Source of the DNA: Pseudomonas cichorii
Lineage (GTDB): Bacteria; Pseudomonadota; Gammaproteobacteria; Pseudomonadales; Pseudomonadaceae
DNA length: 64,000 nucleotides
Assembly: GCF_015471405.1 (NCBI RefSeq)
Contig: NZ_BLVZ01000002.1
Location: 62,001 to 126,000, forward strand
Reading direction: 5' to 3'
The notes under the pieces were generated by a model, which was not told where the DNA came from, made no database searches, and saw only the letters and a program-made list of their open reading frames with translations. Positions 20,450-29,715 of this stretch are shown one piece after another. Position numbers and translations under genes: made by a program. Within the stretch, counting starts at the first letter, position 1. Every line of letters begins with the position of its first letter.

Positions 20450-20485
20450 GTAGCCCGATCCGAAGCGACACCCTACATGTAGGGT
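20438..20485 (+). promoter_or_regulatory. Tandem NrdR-like boxes of nrdA
   Basis: ACGCATTATCTTGTAG at 20438 and the perfect palindrome ACCCTACATGTAGGGT at 20470 start 32 bases apart. NrdR, the ATP/dATP-sensing repressor of ribonucleotide reductase genes, binds paired 16-bp boxes at 31-32 bp spacing. Confidence 0.72.
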
Positions 20486-20654
20486 TTTGTGGAGAAACGC
20501 CAACACAACTCAATCGAGAAATTCAAGCATTTTTCTTGTGCCTGCACGGTTGAACTTTAAGACGTGTTCAATAGCCCAATCGACCGCGCCAGCCTTTGGC
20601 AAGCCGGTACACGTTTTGCAACATCAAATGAGCAATATTCATCAGATTTTCAAG

Positions 20655-20684
20655 GGAATGGCCATCGAACCATTCCCCTTTTGA
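20655..20684 (+). terminator. Terminator-like hairpin in the nrdA leader
   Basis: GGGAATGG / CCATTCCC with an eight-base loop is followed by CTTTTG. It lies in the leader about 150 bases before nrdA, so it could attenuate nrdA or end a short leader RNA. The T run is only four bases. Apart from the sites listed, the 681-base gap between rstA and nrdA shows no gene. Confidence 0.4.
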
Positions 20685-20829
20685 CTTCAAAGCCCGGGAG
20701 CGGTGATCAAGCGCTCCTTTCTCCGTTTTGAAGTCCTTTGCAGTCGCCCCTTTTGGCGGCTGAATGCCTCAAGACGGATCGGTGGGTGGCCTGGCTGCCC
20801 AAACAAACTTAAAGAACGTGGAGACACCC

Positions 20830-23742
20830 ATGCAAACAGACACAACTCGCGAGAACTCGCCGACCAATGCGCCGCAATCGAGCCAGGGCCAACAGGACCT
20901 GACCGCGACCGCACCTGGTCAACTGCGCGTGATCAAGCGTAACGGCACTGTTGTTGCGTACACCGATGACAAGATCACCGTCGCTATCACCAAAGCGTTT
21001 CTTGCAGTTGAAGGTGGCAATGCTGCCGCCTCGTCGCGCATCCACGACACCGTTGCACGTCTGACCGAGCAAGTCACCGCGACCTTCAAGCGTCGCATGC
21101 CATCGGGCGGCACCATCCACATCGAAGAAATCCAGGACCAGGTCGAACTGGCCCTGATGCGTGCCGGTGAGCAGAAAGTCGCTCGCGACTACGTCATCTA
21201 TCGTGACTCCCGTGCCAAGGAGCGTGCTGGCCGCGCTACCGAAAGCGAAGTCCAGGCTCACCCGTCGATCCGCATCACTCGTGCCGACGGCAGCCTGACG
21301 CCGCTGGACATGGGTCGTCTGAACACCATCGTTACCGAAGCGTGCGAAGGCCTGGCTGAAGTCGACGCCAACCTGATCCAGACCGAAACCCTGAAAAACC
21401 TGTACGACGGCGTTGCACTGAAAGACGTCAACACCGCACTGGTCATGACTGCCCGTACTCTGGTCGAGCGTGAGCCGAACTACTCGTTCGTCACCGCCCG
21501 CCTGCTGATGGACACCCTGCGTGCCGAAGGCCTGAGCTTCCTGGAAGTCGCCGACAGCGCCACGCACCACGAAATGGCCGACCTGTACGCCAAGGCCCTG
21601 CCTGCCTACATCGCCACCGGTATCAAGTACGAACTGCTCAACCCTGTGCTGGCCGACTTCGATCTGGTCAAGCTGGGCAAGGCGATCAACCACGAGCGCG
21701 ACCAGCAGTTCACTTACCTGGGCCTGCAAACCCTGTATGACCGTTACTTCATCCATAAGGATGGCGTGCGTTTCGAACTGCCGCAGATCTTCTTCATGCG
21801 TGTGGCCATGGGCCTGGCGATCGAAGAGAAAGCCAAGGAAGATCGCGCCATCGAGTTCTACAACCTGTTGTCGTCCTTCGACTACATGTCGTCGACGCCG
21901 ACACTGTTCAACGCCGGTACCCTGCGTCCACAGCTGTCCAGCTGCTACCTGACCACCGTGCCGGATGACCTGTCGGGCATCTACCACGCCATCCACGACA
22001 ACGCCATGCTGTCCAAATTCGCAGGCGGCCTGGGCAACGACTGGACTCCGGTTCGTGCTCTGGGCTCCTACATCAAGGGCACCAACGGCAAGTCGCAAGG
22101 CGTCGTACCTTTCCTGAAAGTGGTCAACGACACCGCCGTTGCGGTCAACCAGGGCGGCAAGCGCAAAGGCGCTGTCTGTGCCTACCTGGAAACCTGGCAC
22201 ATGGACATTGAAGAGTTCATCGAGCTGCGCAAGAACACCGGTGATGATCGTCGTCGTACCCACGACATGAACACCGCCAACTGGATCCCTGATCTGTTCA
22301 TGAAGCGCGTCTTCGATGACGGCCAGTGGACCCTGTTCTCGCCATCGGAAGTACCGGACCTGCACGACCTGACCGGCAAGGCCTTCGAAGAGCGTTACGA
22401 GTACTACGAAGCCCTGACCGAGTACCCAGGCAAGATCAAGCTGTTCAAGACCATCCAGGCCAAGGATCTGTGGCGCAAGATGCTCTCGATGCTGTTCGAG
22501 ACCGGCCACCCATGGCTGACCTTCAAGGACCCGTGCAACCTGCGCAGCCCGCAGCAGCACGTGGGCGTGGTCCACAGCTCGAACCTGTGCACCGAGATCA
22601 CCCTGAACACCAACAAGGACGAGATCGCGGTCTGCAACCTGGGCTCGATCAACCTGCCGAACCACATCGTCAACGGCAAGCTGGACACCGACAAGCTCAA
22701 GCGTACTGTCGATGTAGCGGTTCGCATGCTCGACAACGTGATCGACATCAACTACTACTCGGTACCGCAGGCGAAGAACTCCAACTTCCGCCACCGTCCG
22801 GTCGGCCTGGGCATCATGGGCTTCCAGGACGCGCTGTACCTGCAGCACATCCCGTACGGTTCGCAAGCGGCCGTCGAGTTCGCCGACACTTCCATGGAAG
22901 CGGTCAGCTACTACGCCATCCAGGCATCCTGTGACCTGGCGGACGAGCGCGGCGCCTACGAGACGTTCCAGGGTTCGCTGTGGTCCAAGGGCATCCTGCC
23001 ACTGGATTCGCAACAGATCCTGATCGAAGCCCGTGGCCAGAAGTACATCGATGTCGACCTGAAGGAAACCCTGGACTGGGCGCCGGTACGTGCCCGCGTT
23101 CAGAAAGGTATCCGTAACTCGAACATCATGGCCATCGCACCGACCGCGACCATCGCCAACATCACCGGCGTATCGCAGTCGATCGAACCGACCTATCAGA
23201 ACCTGTACGTGAAATCGAACCTGTCGGGCGAATTCACCGTGATCAACCCGTACCTGGTTCGCGACCTCAAGGCACGCGATCTGTGGGACTCGGTCATGAT
23301 CAACGACCTGAAGTACTACGACGGTTCCGTACAACAGATCGAGCGCATTCCGCAGGAGCTCAAAGAGCTTTACGCCACCGCGTTCGAAGTGGAAACCAAG
23401 TGGATCGTCGACGCCGCAAGCCGCCGTCAGAAGTGGATCGATCAGGCTCAGTCCCTGAACCTCTACATCGCTGGCGCTTCGGGCAAGAAACTGGACGTGA
23501 CCTACCGCATGGCCTGGTACCGTGGTCTGAAAACCACTTACTACCTCCGTGCCCTGGCTGCGACCAGCACCGAGAAGTCGACCATCAACACCGGCAAGCT
23601 CAACGCAGTATCGAGCGGCGGCCACGGCCCGGACGACTCCGCGATCACCGCGCCACGTCCAGCCGAAGCAGCACCCGCCGGCCCGGCCCCAGTGCCAAAG
23701 GCCTGCGCCATTGACGAGCCGGATTGCGAAGCTTGCCAATGA
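20830..23742 (+). CDS. nrdA: Class Ia ribonucleoside-diphosphate reductase, alpha subunit
   Basis: A 970-residue catalytic subunit reducing ribonucleoside to deoxyribonucleoside diphosphates. Two ATP-cone domains are visible in tandem, starting near IKRNGTVVAYTDDKI (residue 32) and IRITRADGSLTPLDMGR (residue 148), the arrangement known for P. aeruginosa NrdA, where dATP binding causes inactivation. The active-site region includes SSCYL, NLCTEI and the PTATIANITGVSQSIEP loop. The C-terminal DCEAC gives the redox-relay cysteines. MQTDTTREN after a GGAG site is preferred over a start 66 bases upstream. nrdB is not adjacent but about 6 kb downstream. Confidence 0.95.
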   Translation: MQTDTTRENSPTNAPQSSQGQQDLTATAPGQLRVIKRNGTVVAYTDDKITVAITKAFLAVEGGNAAASSRIHDTVARLTEQVTATFKRRMPSGGTIHIEEIQDQVELALMRAGEQKVARDYVIYRDSRAKERAGRATESEVQAHPSIRITRADGSLTPLDMGRLNTIVTEACEGLAEVDANLIQTETLKNLYDGVALKDVNTALVMTARTLVEREPNYSFVTARLLMDTLRAEGLSFLEVADSATHHEMADLYAKALPAYIATGIKYELLNPVLADFDLVKLGKAINHERDQQFTYLGLQTLYDRYFIHKDGVRFELPQIFFMRVAMGLAIEEKAKEDRAIEFYNLLSSFDYMSSTPTLFNAGTLRPQLSSCYLTTVPDDLSGIYHAIHDNAMLSKFAGGLGNDWTPVRALGSYIKGTNGKSQGVVPFLKVVNDTAVAVNQGGKRKGAVCAYLETWHMDIEEFIELRKNTGDDRRRTHDMNTANWIPDLFMKRVFDDGQWTLFSPSEVPDLHDLTGKAFEERYEYYEALTEYPGKIKLFKTIQAKDLWRKMLSMLFETGHPWLTFKDPCNLRSPQQHVGVVHSSNLCTEITLNTNKDEIAVCNLGSINLPNHIVNGKLDTDKLKRTVDVAVRMLDNVIDINYYSVPQAKNSNFRHRPVGLGIMGFQDALYLQHIPYGSQAAVEFADTSMEAVSYYAIQASCDLADERGAYETFQGSLWSKGILPLDSQQILIEARGQKYIDVDLKETLDWAPVRARVQKGIRNSNIMAIAPTATIANITGVSQSIEPTYQNLYVKSNLSGEFTVINPYLVRDLKARDLWDSVMINDLKYYDGSVQQIERIPQELKELYATAFEVETKWIVDAASRRQKWIDQAQSLNLYIAGASGKKLDVTYRMAWYRGLKTTYYLRALAATSTEKSTINTGKLNAVSSGGHGPDDSAITAPRPAEAAPAGPAPVPKACAIDEPDCEACQ

Positions 23743-23775
23743 CACTCAGGTAACAAAGCGCTGAAACACCATCAA

Positions 23776-23800
23776 CCCTCTGCTCATGCAGGGGGTTTTT
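23776..23800 (+). terminator. Terminator of nrdA
   Basis: CCCTCTGC pairs with GCAGGGGG around TCAT, followed by five T. A clear rho-independent terminator, so nrdB is not co-transcribed with nrdA. Confidence 0.9.
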
Positions 23801-23850
23801 GGTTTATGGCAGCCTGAAAAGCGCGATCATTCAGGGTCATAAATCACTTT

Positions 23851-23940
23851 GTAGGAGACACCTTGCTGGCGACGCTCCTGTGTACAGATGCAGAGTTTCT
23901 GCCGGTTCACAGGCCCTTTCGCCAGCAAGCTGTCTCCCAC
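23851..23940. repeat. REPIN, divergent copy
   Basis: Arms begin GTAGGAGACACCTTGCTGGCGA and end GCCAGCAAGCTGTCTCCCAC. The outer flank GGTCATAAATCACTTT is the same as at 8115, but the arms and spacer have diverged. Confidence 0.85.
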
Positions 23941-23975
23941 CAGTTTTGTTTAGGCCTTAAGTGATCGGCGTTAAA

Positions 23976-24854
23976 TCAGTTGCTGCCGATCCGTGCCCAG
24001 AAGTCTTCGGCAGATTGACTGAGTGGCGCTGCCGGGCGAGTCAGATGAATTTCCAGAGGTATATCCCAGCTTTCGTCGAGGGCTCTGACCAGACGCCCAT
24101 CGAGTATTTCCTGCTCGGTGAGGCTCTTGGGCAACCACGCCACGCCCTTGCTTTCCAGGGCCATGGACATCAGCACCGCCGCGAGGTGGGTGCTGAAAAG
24201 CGGTTTGAGGTGCAGGTAGTCTTCCTTGCCACGCAGGCGGTGAGCGACGATGCGCCCCAGACCCGACTCATGGGTGTAAGCGAGGTAAGGTAACGCCGCG
24301 GGAGATGTACCGAAGTGGGCAGAAGCACTCGCCAGAGGAACGAGCACGTCCTCACCCACCTTCTTGCCGATGAACTGATCAGGTGCCAGCAAAGGCGGTA
24401 CATCGGGGTGGCGGTGGCAGAGCAGAAACTGCACCTGCCCATGTATCAGCATCTGTTCACAGACAGCCATACTGTCGGAGTGCAGTTGCACCGACTCGAT
24501 GGGGGCACCGTTTTCCGAGCTGCGAAGCCACTTGGGGAAAAATGTAAACGACAGGGAGTGAGTGGCCGCGAATTGCAGGGACCTGGCGGCCACCCCCGCT
24601 ACCTCCTGAGCCTCGTTGCGTATCCGGTACAAACGTCTGGCAGCCTCCTGAGCAGCGGGCAGGATTTGCCTCCCCGCATCGGTCAGGATGGCTCCCTGAG
24701 GTGTACGCACAAACAACTCAACTCCCATCCAGTTTTCCAATGAACGCACTCTGCGGCTGAAGGCCGGCTGAGTGACATGGCGTGCTTCAGCGGCACGGAC
24801 AAAGCTGCCGTATTCCGCAAGCGCTGAAAAGTCTTCGAGCCAGACGAGTTCCAA
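23976..24854 (-). CDS. LysR-family regulator of the tartrate locus
   Basis: A 292-residue LysR protein. The N-terminal helix-turn-helix is seen in RAAEARHVTQPAFSRRVRSLE, followed by an effector domain. It resembles the HypT/YjiE-type LysR group that opens MELVWLEDFSALAE. A TTG start at 24854 has AGGAGG eight bases upstream; a TTG two codons earlier is too close to it. It is divergent from the D-tartrate dehydratase-like gene across about 100 bases, so it probably regulates that gene and the transporter. Confidence 0.8.
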   Translation of the reverse strand: MELVWLEDFSALAEYGSFVRAAEARHVTQPAFSRRVRSLENWMGVELFVRTPQGAILTDAGRQILPAAQEAARRLYRIRNEAQEVAGVAARSLQFAATHSLSFTFFPKWLRSSENGAPIESVQLHSDSMAVCEQMLIHGQVQFLLCHRHPDVPPLLAPDQFIGKKVGEDVLVPLASASAHFGTSPAALPYLAYTHESGLGRIVAHRLRGKEDYLHLKPLFSTHLAAVLMSMALESKGVAWLPKSLTEQEILDGRLVRALDESWDIPLEIHLTRPAAPLSQSAEDFWARIGSN

Positions 24855-24953
24855 GGGCAATGCCTCCTGTGCATAGGGCGCGGCATTAATAGCATTGGGC
24901 GGGTGTCATCGCAAAGCATAACGTGGGGTCATCAACAACAAGAGGAACCCGCC

Positions 24954-26123
24954 ATGCGTATCGTGGACATTCGTGAAAAAACTGTCTCTATCGCCTCCCC
25001 CATTGCCAACGCCTATATCGATTTCTCGAAAATGACCTGCTCGGTTGTCGCCGTGGTCACGGATGTGATCCGCGATGGCAAGCCTGTCATCGGCTACGGC
25101 TTCAACTCCAATGGCCGTTATGGCCAGGGCGCCCTGATGCGCGACCGGTTCCTGGCGCGTATCACGGAAGCTGACCCAGACACCCTCATCGATCATGAAA
25201 ACAACAACCTGGACCCGTTCGCCATCTGGAAAACCCTGATGACCAACGAAAAGCCAGGCGGCCACGGCGAGCGCTCGGTCGCCGTGGGCACCATCGACAT
25301 GGCGGTATGGGATGCCGTCGCCAAGATTGAAGGCAAACCGCTGTATCGCCTCCTGGCCGACCGCTACCGTAACGGCGTGGCCGATGACAAGGTCTGGGTC
25401 TATGCAGCGGGCGGCTACTACTATCCCGGCAAAGACCAGACCAAGCTCAAGGCAGAAATGCAGAGTTATCTGGATCGTGGCTACGACGTCGTCAAGATGA
25501 AGATTGGTGCAGTGCCACTGGACGAAGATATCCGCCGCATCGAGGCCGTGCTCGAAGTGGTCGGTGACGGTCGTCGACTGGCGGTGGATGCCAATGGCCG
25601 TTTCGATCTGCAGACCGGTATTGCGTACGCCGAAGCCATCAAGAAGTACAACCTCTTCTGGTACGAAGAGATCGGTGACCCGCTGGACTATGCGCTGCAG
25701 GCCGAGCTTGCCAATCACTACGAACTGCCCATGGCGACGGGTGAAAACCTGTTCTCCCACCAGGATGCCCGCAACCTTCTGCGCCACGGCGGCATGCGCC
25801 CTGATCGCGATTACCTCCAGTTCGACTGCGCCCTGTCCTACGGGCTGGTGGAATACATGCGCACCCTGAAGGTGATGGAAGAAATGGGTTGGTCTTCGCG
25901 CCGTGTGGTGCCGCACGGTGGTCACCAGATGTCCCTGAACATCGCAGCGGGCCTGCACCTGGGCGGTAACGAATCGTATCCGGACGTGTTCCAGCCTTTC
26001 GGCGGCTTCGCTGACGGAATCCGTGTGGAAAATGGTTTTGTCGGTCTGCCGGATATTCCAGGTGTCGGCTTCGAAGCGAAATCCGCCTTGTACGCGGTCA
26101 TGCGCGAGTTGGGCGAAGGCTGA
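24954..26123 (+). CDS. D-tartrate dehydratase-like enolase-superfamily enzyme
   Basis: A 389-residue mandelate racemase/enolase-superfamily protein. The acid/base lysine is K183 in VVKMKIG, metal ligands include DANGRFD and YEEIGDP, and the catalytic histidine is H321 in VVPHGGHQMS. These positions and the length closely match the characterised D-tartrate dehydratase of Bradyrhizobium (K184, H322; 389 residues), which turns D-tartrate into oxaloacetate. GAGGAA precedes the ATG. The next gene is a dicarboxylate transporter, which fits uptake plus dehydration of tartrate. Confidence 0.85.
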   Translation: MRIVDIREKTVSIASPIANAYIDFSKMTCSVVAVVTDVIRDGKPVIGYGFNSNGRYGQGALMRDRFLARITEADPDTLIDHENNNLDPFAIWKTLMTNEKPGGHGERSVAVGTIDMAVWDAVAKIEGKPLYRLLADRYRNGVADDKVWVYAAGGYYYPGKDQTKLKAEMQSYLDRGYDVVKMKIGAVPLDEDIRRIEAVLEVVGDGRRLAVDANGRFDLQTGIAYAEAIKKYNLFWYEEIGDPLDYALQAELANHYELPMATGENLFSHQDARNLLRHGGMRPDRDYLQFDCALSYGLVEYMRTLKVMEEMGWSSRRVVPHGGHQMSLNIAAGLHLGGNESYPDVFQPFGGFADGIRVENGFVGLPDIPGVGFEAKSALYAVMRELGEG

Positions 26124-26218
26124 TCACTCGTGATTTGCGGTCTCTCTTGAAGAGGCCGCGGATCAATCACCCAGCCTCAAGCCACATGCCCATCACAAAA
26201 ATAAAATGAGGTGCTTCC

Positions 26219-27526
26219 GTGGAAATCTCCAAGTCCCGCTGGTACAGCCAGCTATATGTACAGGTGCTGATCGGCATCGTGATCGGTGCAGCAATCGGTT
26301 ACTTCGTGCCAGATATCGGAGCCAAGCTGCAACCCTTCGCCGATGGCTTCATCAAGCTGATCAAGATGCTGTTGGCGCCCATCATTTTCGGTACGGTCGT
26401 CGTGGGTATCGCCAAGATGGGCAGCATCAAAGAGGTCGGGCGGATTGGCGTGAAAGCGCTGATCTACTTCGAGATTCTTTCGACCATCGCCCTTGTTCTC
26501 GGCCTTGTTGTGGTCAACATCGTGAAACCTGGCGTAGGGATGAACATCAACGCCAGCGCGCTGGATGGAAGTGCGATCAGCAAGTACAGCCAGGCGGCAA
26601 GCGAGCAAGGCGGCACCATTGAGTTCTTCCTCAACATCATCCCCCATACCTTCCTGGGCGCATTCTCCAATGGGGTGATGCTTCAGGTTATTCTGCTCTC
26701 GGTCCTGATGGGGGTAGCCCTGGTTCAAATGGGCGAAACCAGCAAGCCGCTGATCAACACCATTGATCTGTTCCTGCAAGGCCTGTTCAAGATCGTTGCG
26801 ATGGTCATGCGCCTGGCTCCGCTCGGGGCCGGTGCCGGCATGGCGTTCACCATTGGCAAGTACGGGATTGGTACCTTGCTTTCACTCGGCCAGTTGCTGG
26901 TCGCGCTCTACATCACGACCCTGATTTTCATCGTAGTCATACTGGGTGCGGTTGCCAGATGGTCGGGCATGCCCCTCATGCAGTTTCTTCGTTATTTCAA
27001 AGATGAAATTCTCATCACTCTGGGAACCTGCTCGACTGAAGCCGTACTGCCGCGAATGATGGTGAAACTTGAAAAGCTCGGCTGCAAGAAATCCGTGGTG
27101 GGCATGGTGCTGCCAACGGGGTACACCTTCAATGCCGACGGCACCTGCATCTATCTCACCATGGCCGCCATCTTCATCGCCCAGGCGACCAACACGCCCC
27201 TGACCTTCATGGATCAGATGATTCTGCTGGGCGTATTCCTGCTGACCTCAAAAGGCTCGGCCGGCGTGGCGGGTGCGGGCTTCGTAACCCTCGCAGCAAC
27301 GCTCACAACCATCCACTCCATTCCTCTGGTAGGCCTCGTTCTGCTCCTGGGCATCGATCGGTTCCTGAACGAAGCAAGAGCCGTTACCAACCTGATCGGT
27401 AATGGCATCGGCACCATTGCCATAGCCAAGTGGGACAACTCGTTCGATGTCGAGGCATGCGAGCGTGAAATCGCCGCCATGAAGCATGAAAAGGCAACCA
27501 GAAAGGCATTACTGGCGCAAAAGTAA
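26219..27526 (+). CDS. DctA-type dicarboxylate symporter, second copy
   Basis: A 435-residue DAACS-family transporter with GTG start. The family segments KMLLAPIIFGTVV, LGTCSTEAVLPRM and GYTFNADGT are all present. It is clearly related to DctA at 11275 but diverged, with a shorter C-terminal tail. Position 95 bases after the tartrate dehydratase-like gene suggests tartrate or a related dicarboxylate as substrate; this is inference. Confidence 0.85.
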   Translation: MEISKSRWYSQLYVQVLIGIVIGAAIGYFVPDIGAKLQPFADGFIKLIKMLLAPIIFGTVVVGIAKMGSIKEVGRIGVKALIYFEILSTIALVLGLVVVNIVKPGVGMNINASALDGSAISKYSQAASEQGGTIEFFLNIIPHTFLGAFSNGVMLQVILLSVLMGVALVQMGETSKPLINTIDLFLQGLFKIVAMVMRLAPLGAGAGMAFTIGKYGIGTLLSLGQLLVALYITTLIFIVVILGAVARWSGMPLMQFLRYFKDEILITLGTCSTEAVLPRMMVKLEKLGCKKSVVGMVLPTGYTFNADGTCIYLTMAAIFIAQATNTPLTFMDQMILLGVFLLTSKGSAGVAGAGFVTLAATLTTIHSIPLVGLVLLLGIDRFLNEARAVTNLIGNGIGTIAIAKWDNSFDVEACEREIAAMKHEKATRKALLAQK

Positions 27527-27577
27527 TCGCAAGATGCTCCGGTCATTGCGCTTCAAACAGGGCAATGACCGGTTTCA

Positions 27578-28171
27578 TCAACGCTTCACATCGCTCTTCA
27601 GACTTTCGGGGCTGCCAGCGCATAGACCATCCATCACCAGGCCCATCAATCTGGCAAGCCGTGAGCGCCATTCGCTCTGGGCATCTATTTGCCATATGCC
27701 GGCAATGGCCAGAAAAAAGTCATCGTTGGTCACACCGCTACGAATCGTGCCGGCCTTTTCATTGGCCCTCAAAAGCAGTTCGGCTGCATTCTGGACTGGC
27801 GCATATCCCGACTTCCCCGGAAATTCGTATGTAGAGGCTGCCTGTCGTATCGCAATCGCGAGCCCGGCCTTTGTCATCGCATATTCAGCGAGGCAGTCCA
27901 TCCATTCCCGTAAGGCCTCCTTGGGTGGTCTTGTCGCGAGCAACTGCTCGGCCAACGAGGCTACTTGTTGCATTTCAAATTGGTAGACCTCGAATACCAG
28001 GCTCTCTCTGGTCGCGAAATGGCGATAGAACGTGCCTTGCCCTACTCCGGCTTTCTTCGCAATCGCGCTCAGCGGGACAGCAGGATCGAGTGTCAGCTCG
28101 ACCACGGCGACCTCCAGGATACGTTCCCGGTTTTTCCTGGCGTCAGAACGCATCACCAATTCGTCATTCAT
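27578..28171 (-). CDS. TetR-family repressor
   Basis: A 197-residue TetR regulator. The helix-turn-helix is VPLSAIAKKAGVGQGTFYRHF at about residues 33-53, and the C-terminal ligand domain is variable. ATG at 28171 is chosen; a TTG two codons upstream is nearer the GAAGGA site and equally possible. It is divergent from an SDR gene, with two operator-like palindromes between them. Confidence 0.87.
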   Translation of the reverse strand: MNDELVMRSDARKNRERILEVAVVELTLDPAVPLSAIAKKAGVGQGTFYRHFATRESLVFEVYQFEMQQVASLAEQLLATRPPKEALREWMDCLAEYAMTKAGLAIAIRQAASTYEFPGKSGYAPVQNAAELLLRANEKAGTIRSGVTNDDFFLAIAGIWQIDAQSEWRSRLARLMGLVMDGLCAGSPESLKSDVKR

Positions 28172-28202
28172 GAGCAAGGTTTTCCTTCACTGCATTGCAA
28201 AG

Positions 28203-28245
28203 CGGACACTTGTCCGGTAATTTCTCTCAAGTGGACACTTGTCCG
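28203..28245. promoter_or_regulatory. Two TetR operator palindromes
   Basis: CGGACACTTGTCCG at 28203 and TGGACACTTGTCCG at 28232 start 29 bases apart in the short gap between the TetR and SDR genes. Each is a six-base inverted repeat around two bases, a common TetR-family operator form. Confidence 0.82.
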
Positions 28246-28271
28246 ATTACGCGCTTTCACTGGAGTTTACT

Positions 28272-29030
28272 ATGAACGGCACTGGCAATACGATTCTGGT
28301 CACCGGCAGTACCTCAGGCATAGGCCTTGGCCTGGCGCTCAGGCTCCACAAGGCGGGCAACACCGTCATCATCGCGGGACGTCGCAAGGCACTGCTCGAC
28401 AAGATCGTATCGGAATACCCGGGTATCGAATCAGTCGTGCTGGACGTTTCCGATCCGCAATCCATCCAGCGCACCAGCGAAGCACTTGCGATCAGTCACC
28501 CGAACCTCAACGTGCTCATAAACAACGCCGGCATCATGCACTGGGAGAATCTTACTGATCAGCAAGACCTGAGCACCGCCGAAGACATCGTGACAACAAA
28601 CCTACTGGGCACGATCCGCATGGTGTATGCATTTACTCCGCAACTGCTCAAGCAGCCCAGTGCAACGATCATCAATATCAGTTCGGCCTTGGCCTTCGTT
28701 CCGCTGCCAGCAACACCGACCTACAGCGCAACCAAAGCGGCCGTTCATTCGTTCACCCAAAGCCTTCGAGTGCAGTTGGAAGACTCGTCGGTCGAGGTTA
28801 TCGAGCTTGCGCCACCGGGCGTGCGTACCACGTTGCTTGGGCAGGAGAACGACGAACACGCCATGCCTCTGGACGAGTTTCTGGATGAGATATTCGAACT
28901 GTTCAAGATCACTCCAACCCCACGTGAACTCGTCGTCGAACGCGCCAAACCATTACGTTTTGCTGAAGCGAGCGGCTCACATGATGACGTGTTGAAAATG
29001 CTTTCGGGATACAAGCCAACGGCAAAATGA
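28272..29030 (+). CDS. Short-chain dehydrogenase/reductase
   Basis: A 252-residue SDR. The cofactor motif TGSTSGIG lies at residues 12-19, NNAG at about 83-86, and the catalytic Ser/Tyr/Lys are in NISSALA and YSATKAA. It resembles the DltE-like group of SDRs with unknown substrate. It is controlled, most likely, by the divergent TetR repressor. Confidence 0.86.
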   Translation: MNGTGNTILVTGSTSGIGLGLALRLHKAGNTVIIAGRRKALLDKIVSEYPGIESVVLDVSDPQSIQRTSEALAISHPNLNVLINNAGIMHWENLTDQQDLSTAEDIVTTNLLGTIRMVYAFTPQLLKQPSATIINISSALAFVPLPATPTYSATKAAVHSFTQSLRVQLEDSSVEVIELAPPGVRTTLLGQENDEHAMPLDEFLDEIFELFKITPTPRELVVERAKPLRFAEASGSHDDVLKMLSGYKPTAK

Positions 29031-29048
29031 CGTTAACCGTGTGGGTAA

Positions 29049-29086
29049 CCCCTGATGCCATCGCTGTAGACAGATGGCATCAGGGG
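29049..29086 (+). terminator. Strong hairpin after the SDR gene
   Basis: CCCCTGATGCCATC and GATGGCATCAGGGG form a perfect 14-bp stem with a ten-base loop. There is no T run, so it may act with Rho or as an RNA-stabilising end. Confidence 0.6.
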
Positions 29087-29269
29087 CTTCGACTATTCGC
29101 CAGCCATTCGTCGACTTTACGACAGACAAACCGGCAGCATTCAGGCACCTGAAATGCTCGCATCCCCTTAAGAGCCACTATCTACGGCAGATGAAACTCT
29201 TGACCTGGATCATGCTCTAAACAAACGCTCGAAAATCACGGCCAATGAGTCGTTGCCCGAAAAGCCAAC

Positions 29270-29316
29270 GCACTATATCCTGCGTTTCAAATCGTAAAAA
29301 ACACTACATAAGGGAT
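29270..29316 (+). promoter_or_regulatory. Tandem NrdR-like boxes of nrdB
   Basis: GCACTATATCCTGCGT at 29270 and ACACTACATAAGGGAT at 29301 start 31 bases apart, the NrdR spacing. A TTGCCC 17 bases before TATCCT would place a -10 inside the first box, as at nrdA. The second box is weak on its right half. The remaining 685-base gap up to nrdB shows no gene; TATACT near 29437 is another possible -10. Confidence 0.62.
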
Positions 29317-29715
29317 TTCCGCTGTGTTTGCCGCCCATTTTCGGTGCAATGAAAATGAACGTGCAAACGCTGAAAGAAAAGCGTGAAGTCACACTGCAAA
29401 TTCAATTACGGATGAACAAGCTTCGGGGAAAATCTGTATACTCCCGCGCTTGCTCCAGGGTACTCAAATGACCATTTGCACATGCAAAGCTGGCTCACCT
29501 GAAAGCAACCCCAAAGACCCGTATTGCACGCTTGTGAGCCAACGCCACAAGCTCATTGAACGACCGACAATTTCATAGATCGGCCGATCACGAAAAGACT
29601 CCGAGTAAACCTCGAAAAATCACTGCCAGCGTGCACCGTTCGCAACGCTGGCGATCCACACTTGAAAATCCAAGCGGTTGCCGCTGGCACCCTCACGCAC
29701 AGGAGCTTTACCACC

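Noticed and set aside
20809..23745. A 978-codon open frame on the minus strand opposite nrdA
   Set aside because: It mirrors nrdA codon by codon, as GC-rich third positions leave antisense frames open; the product resembles no protein.
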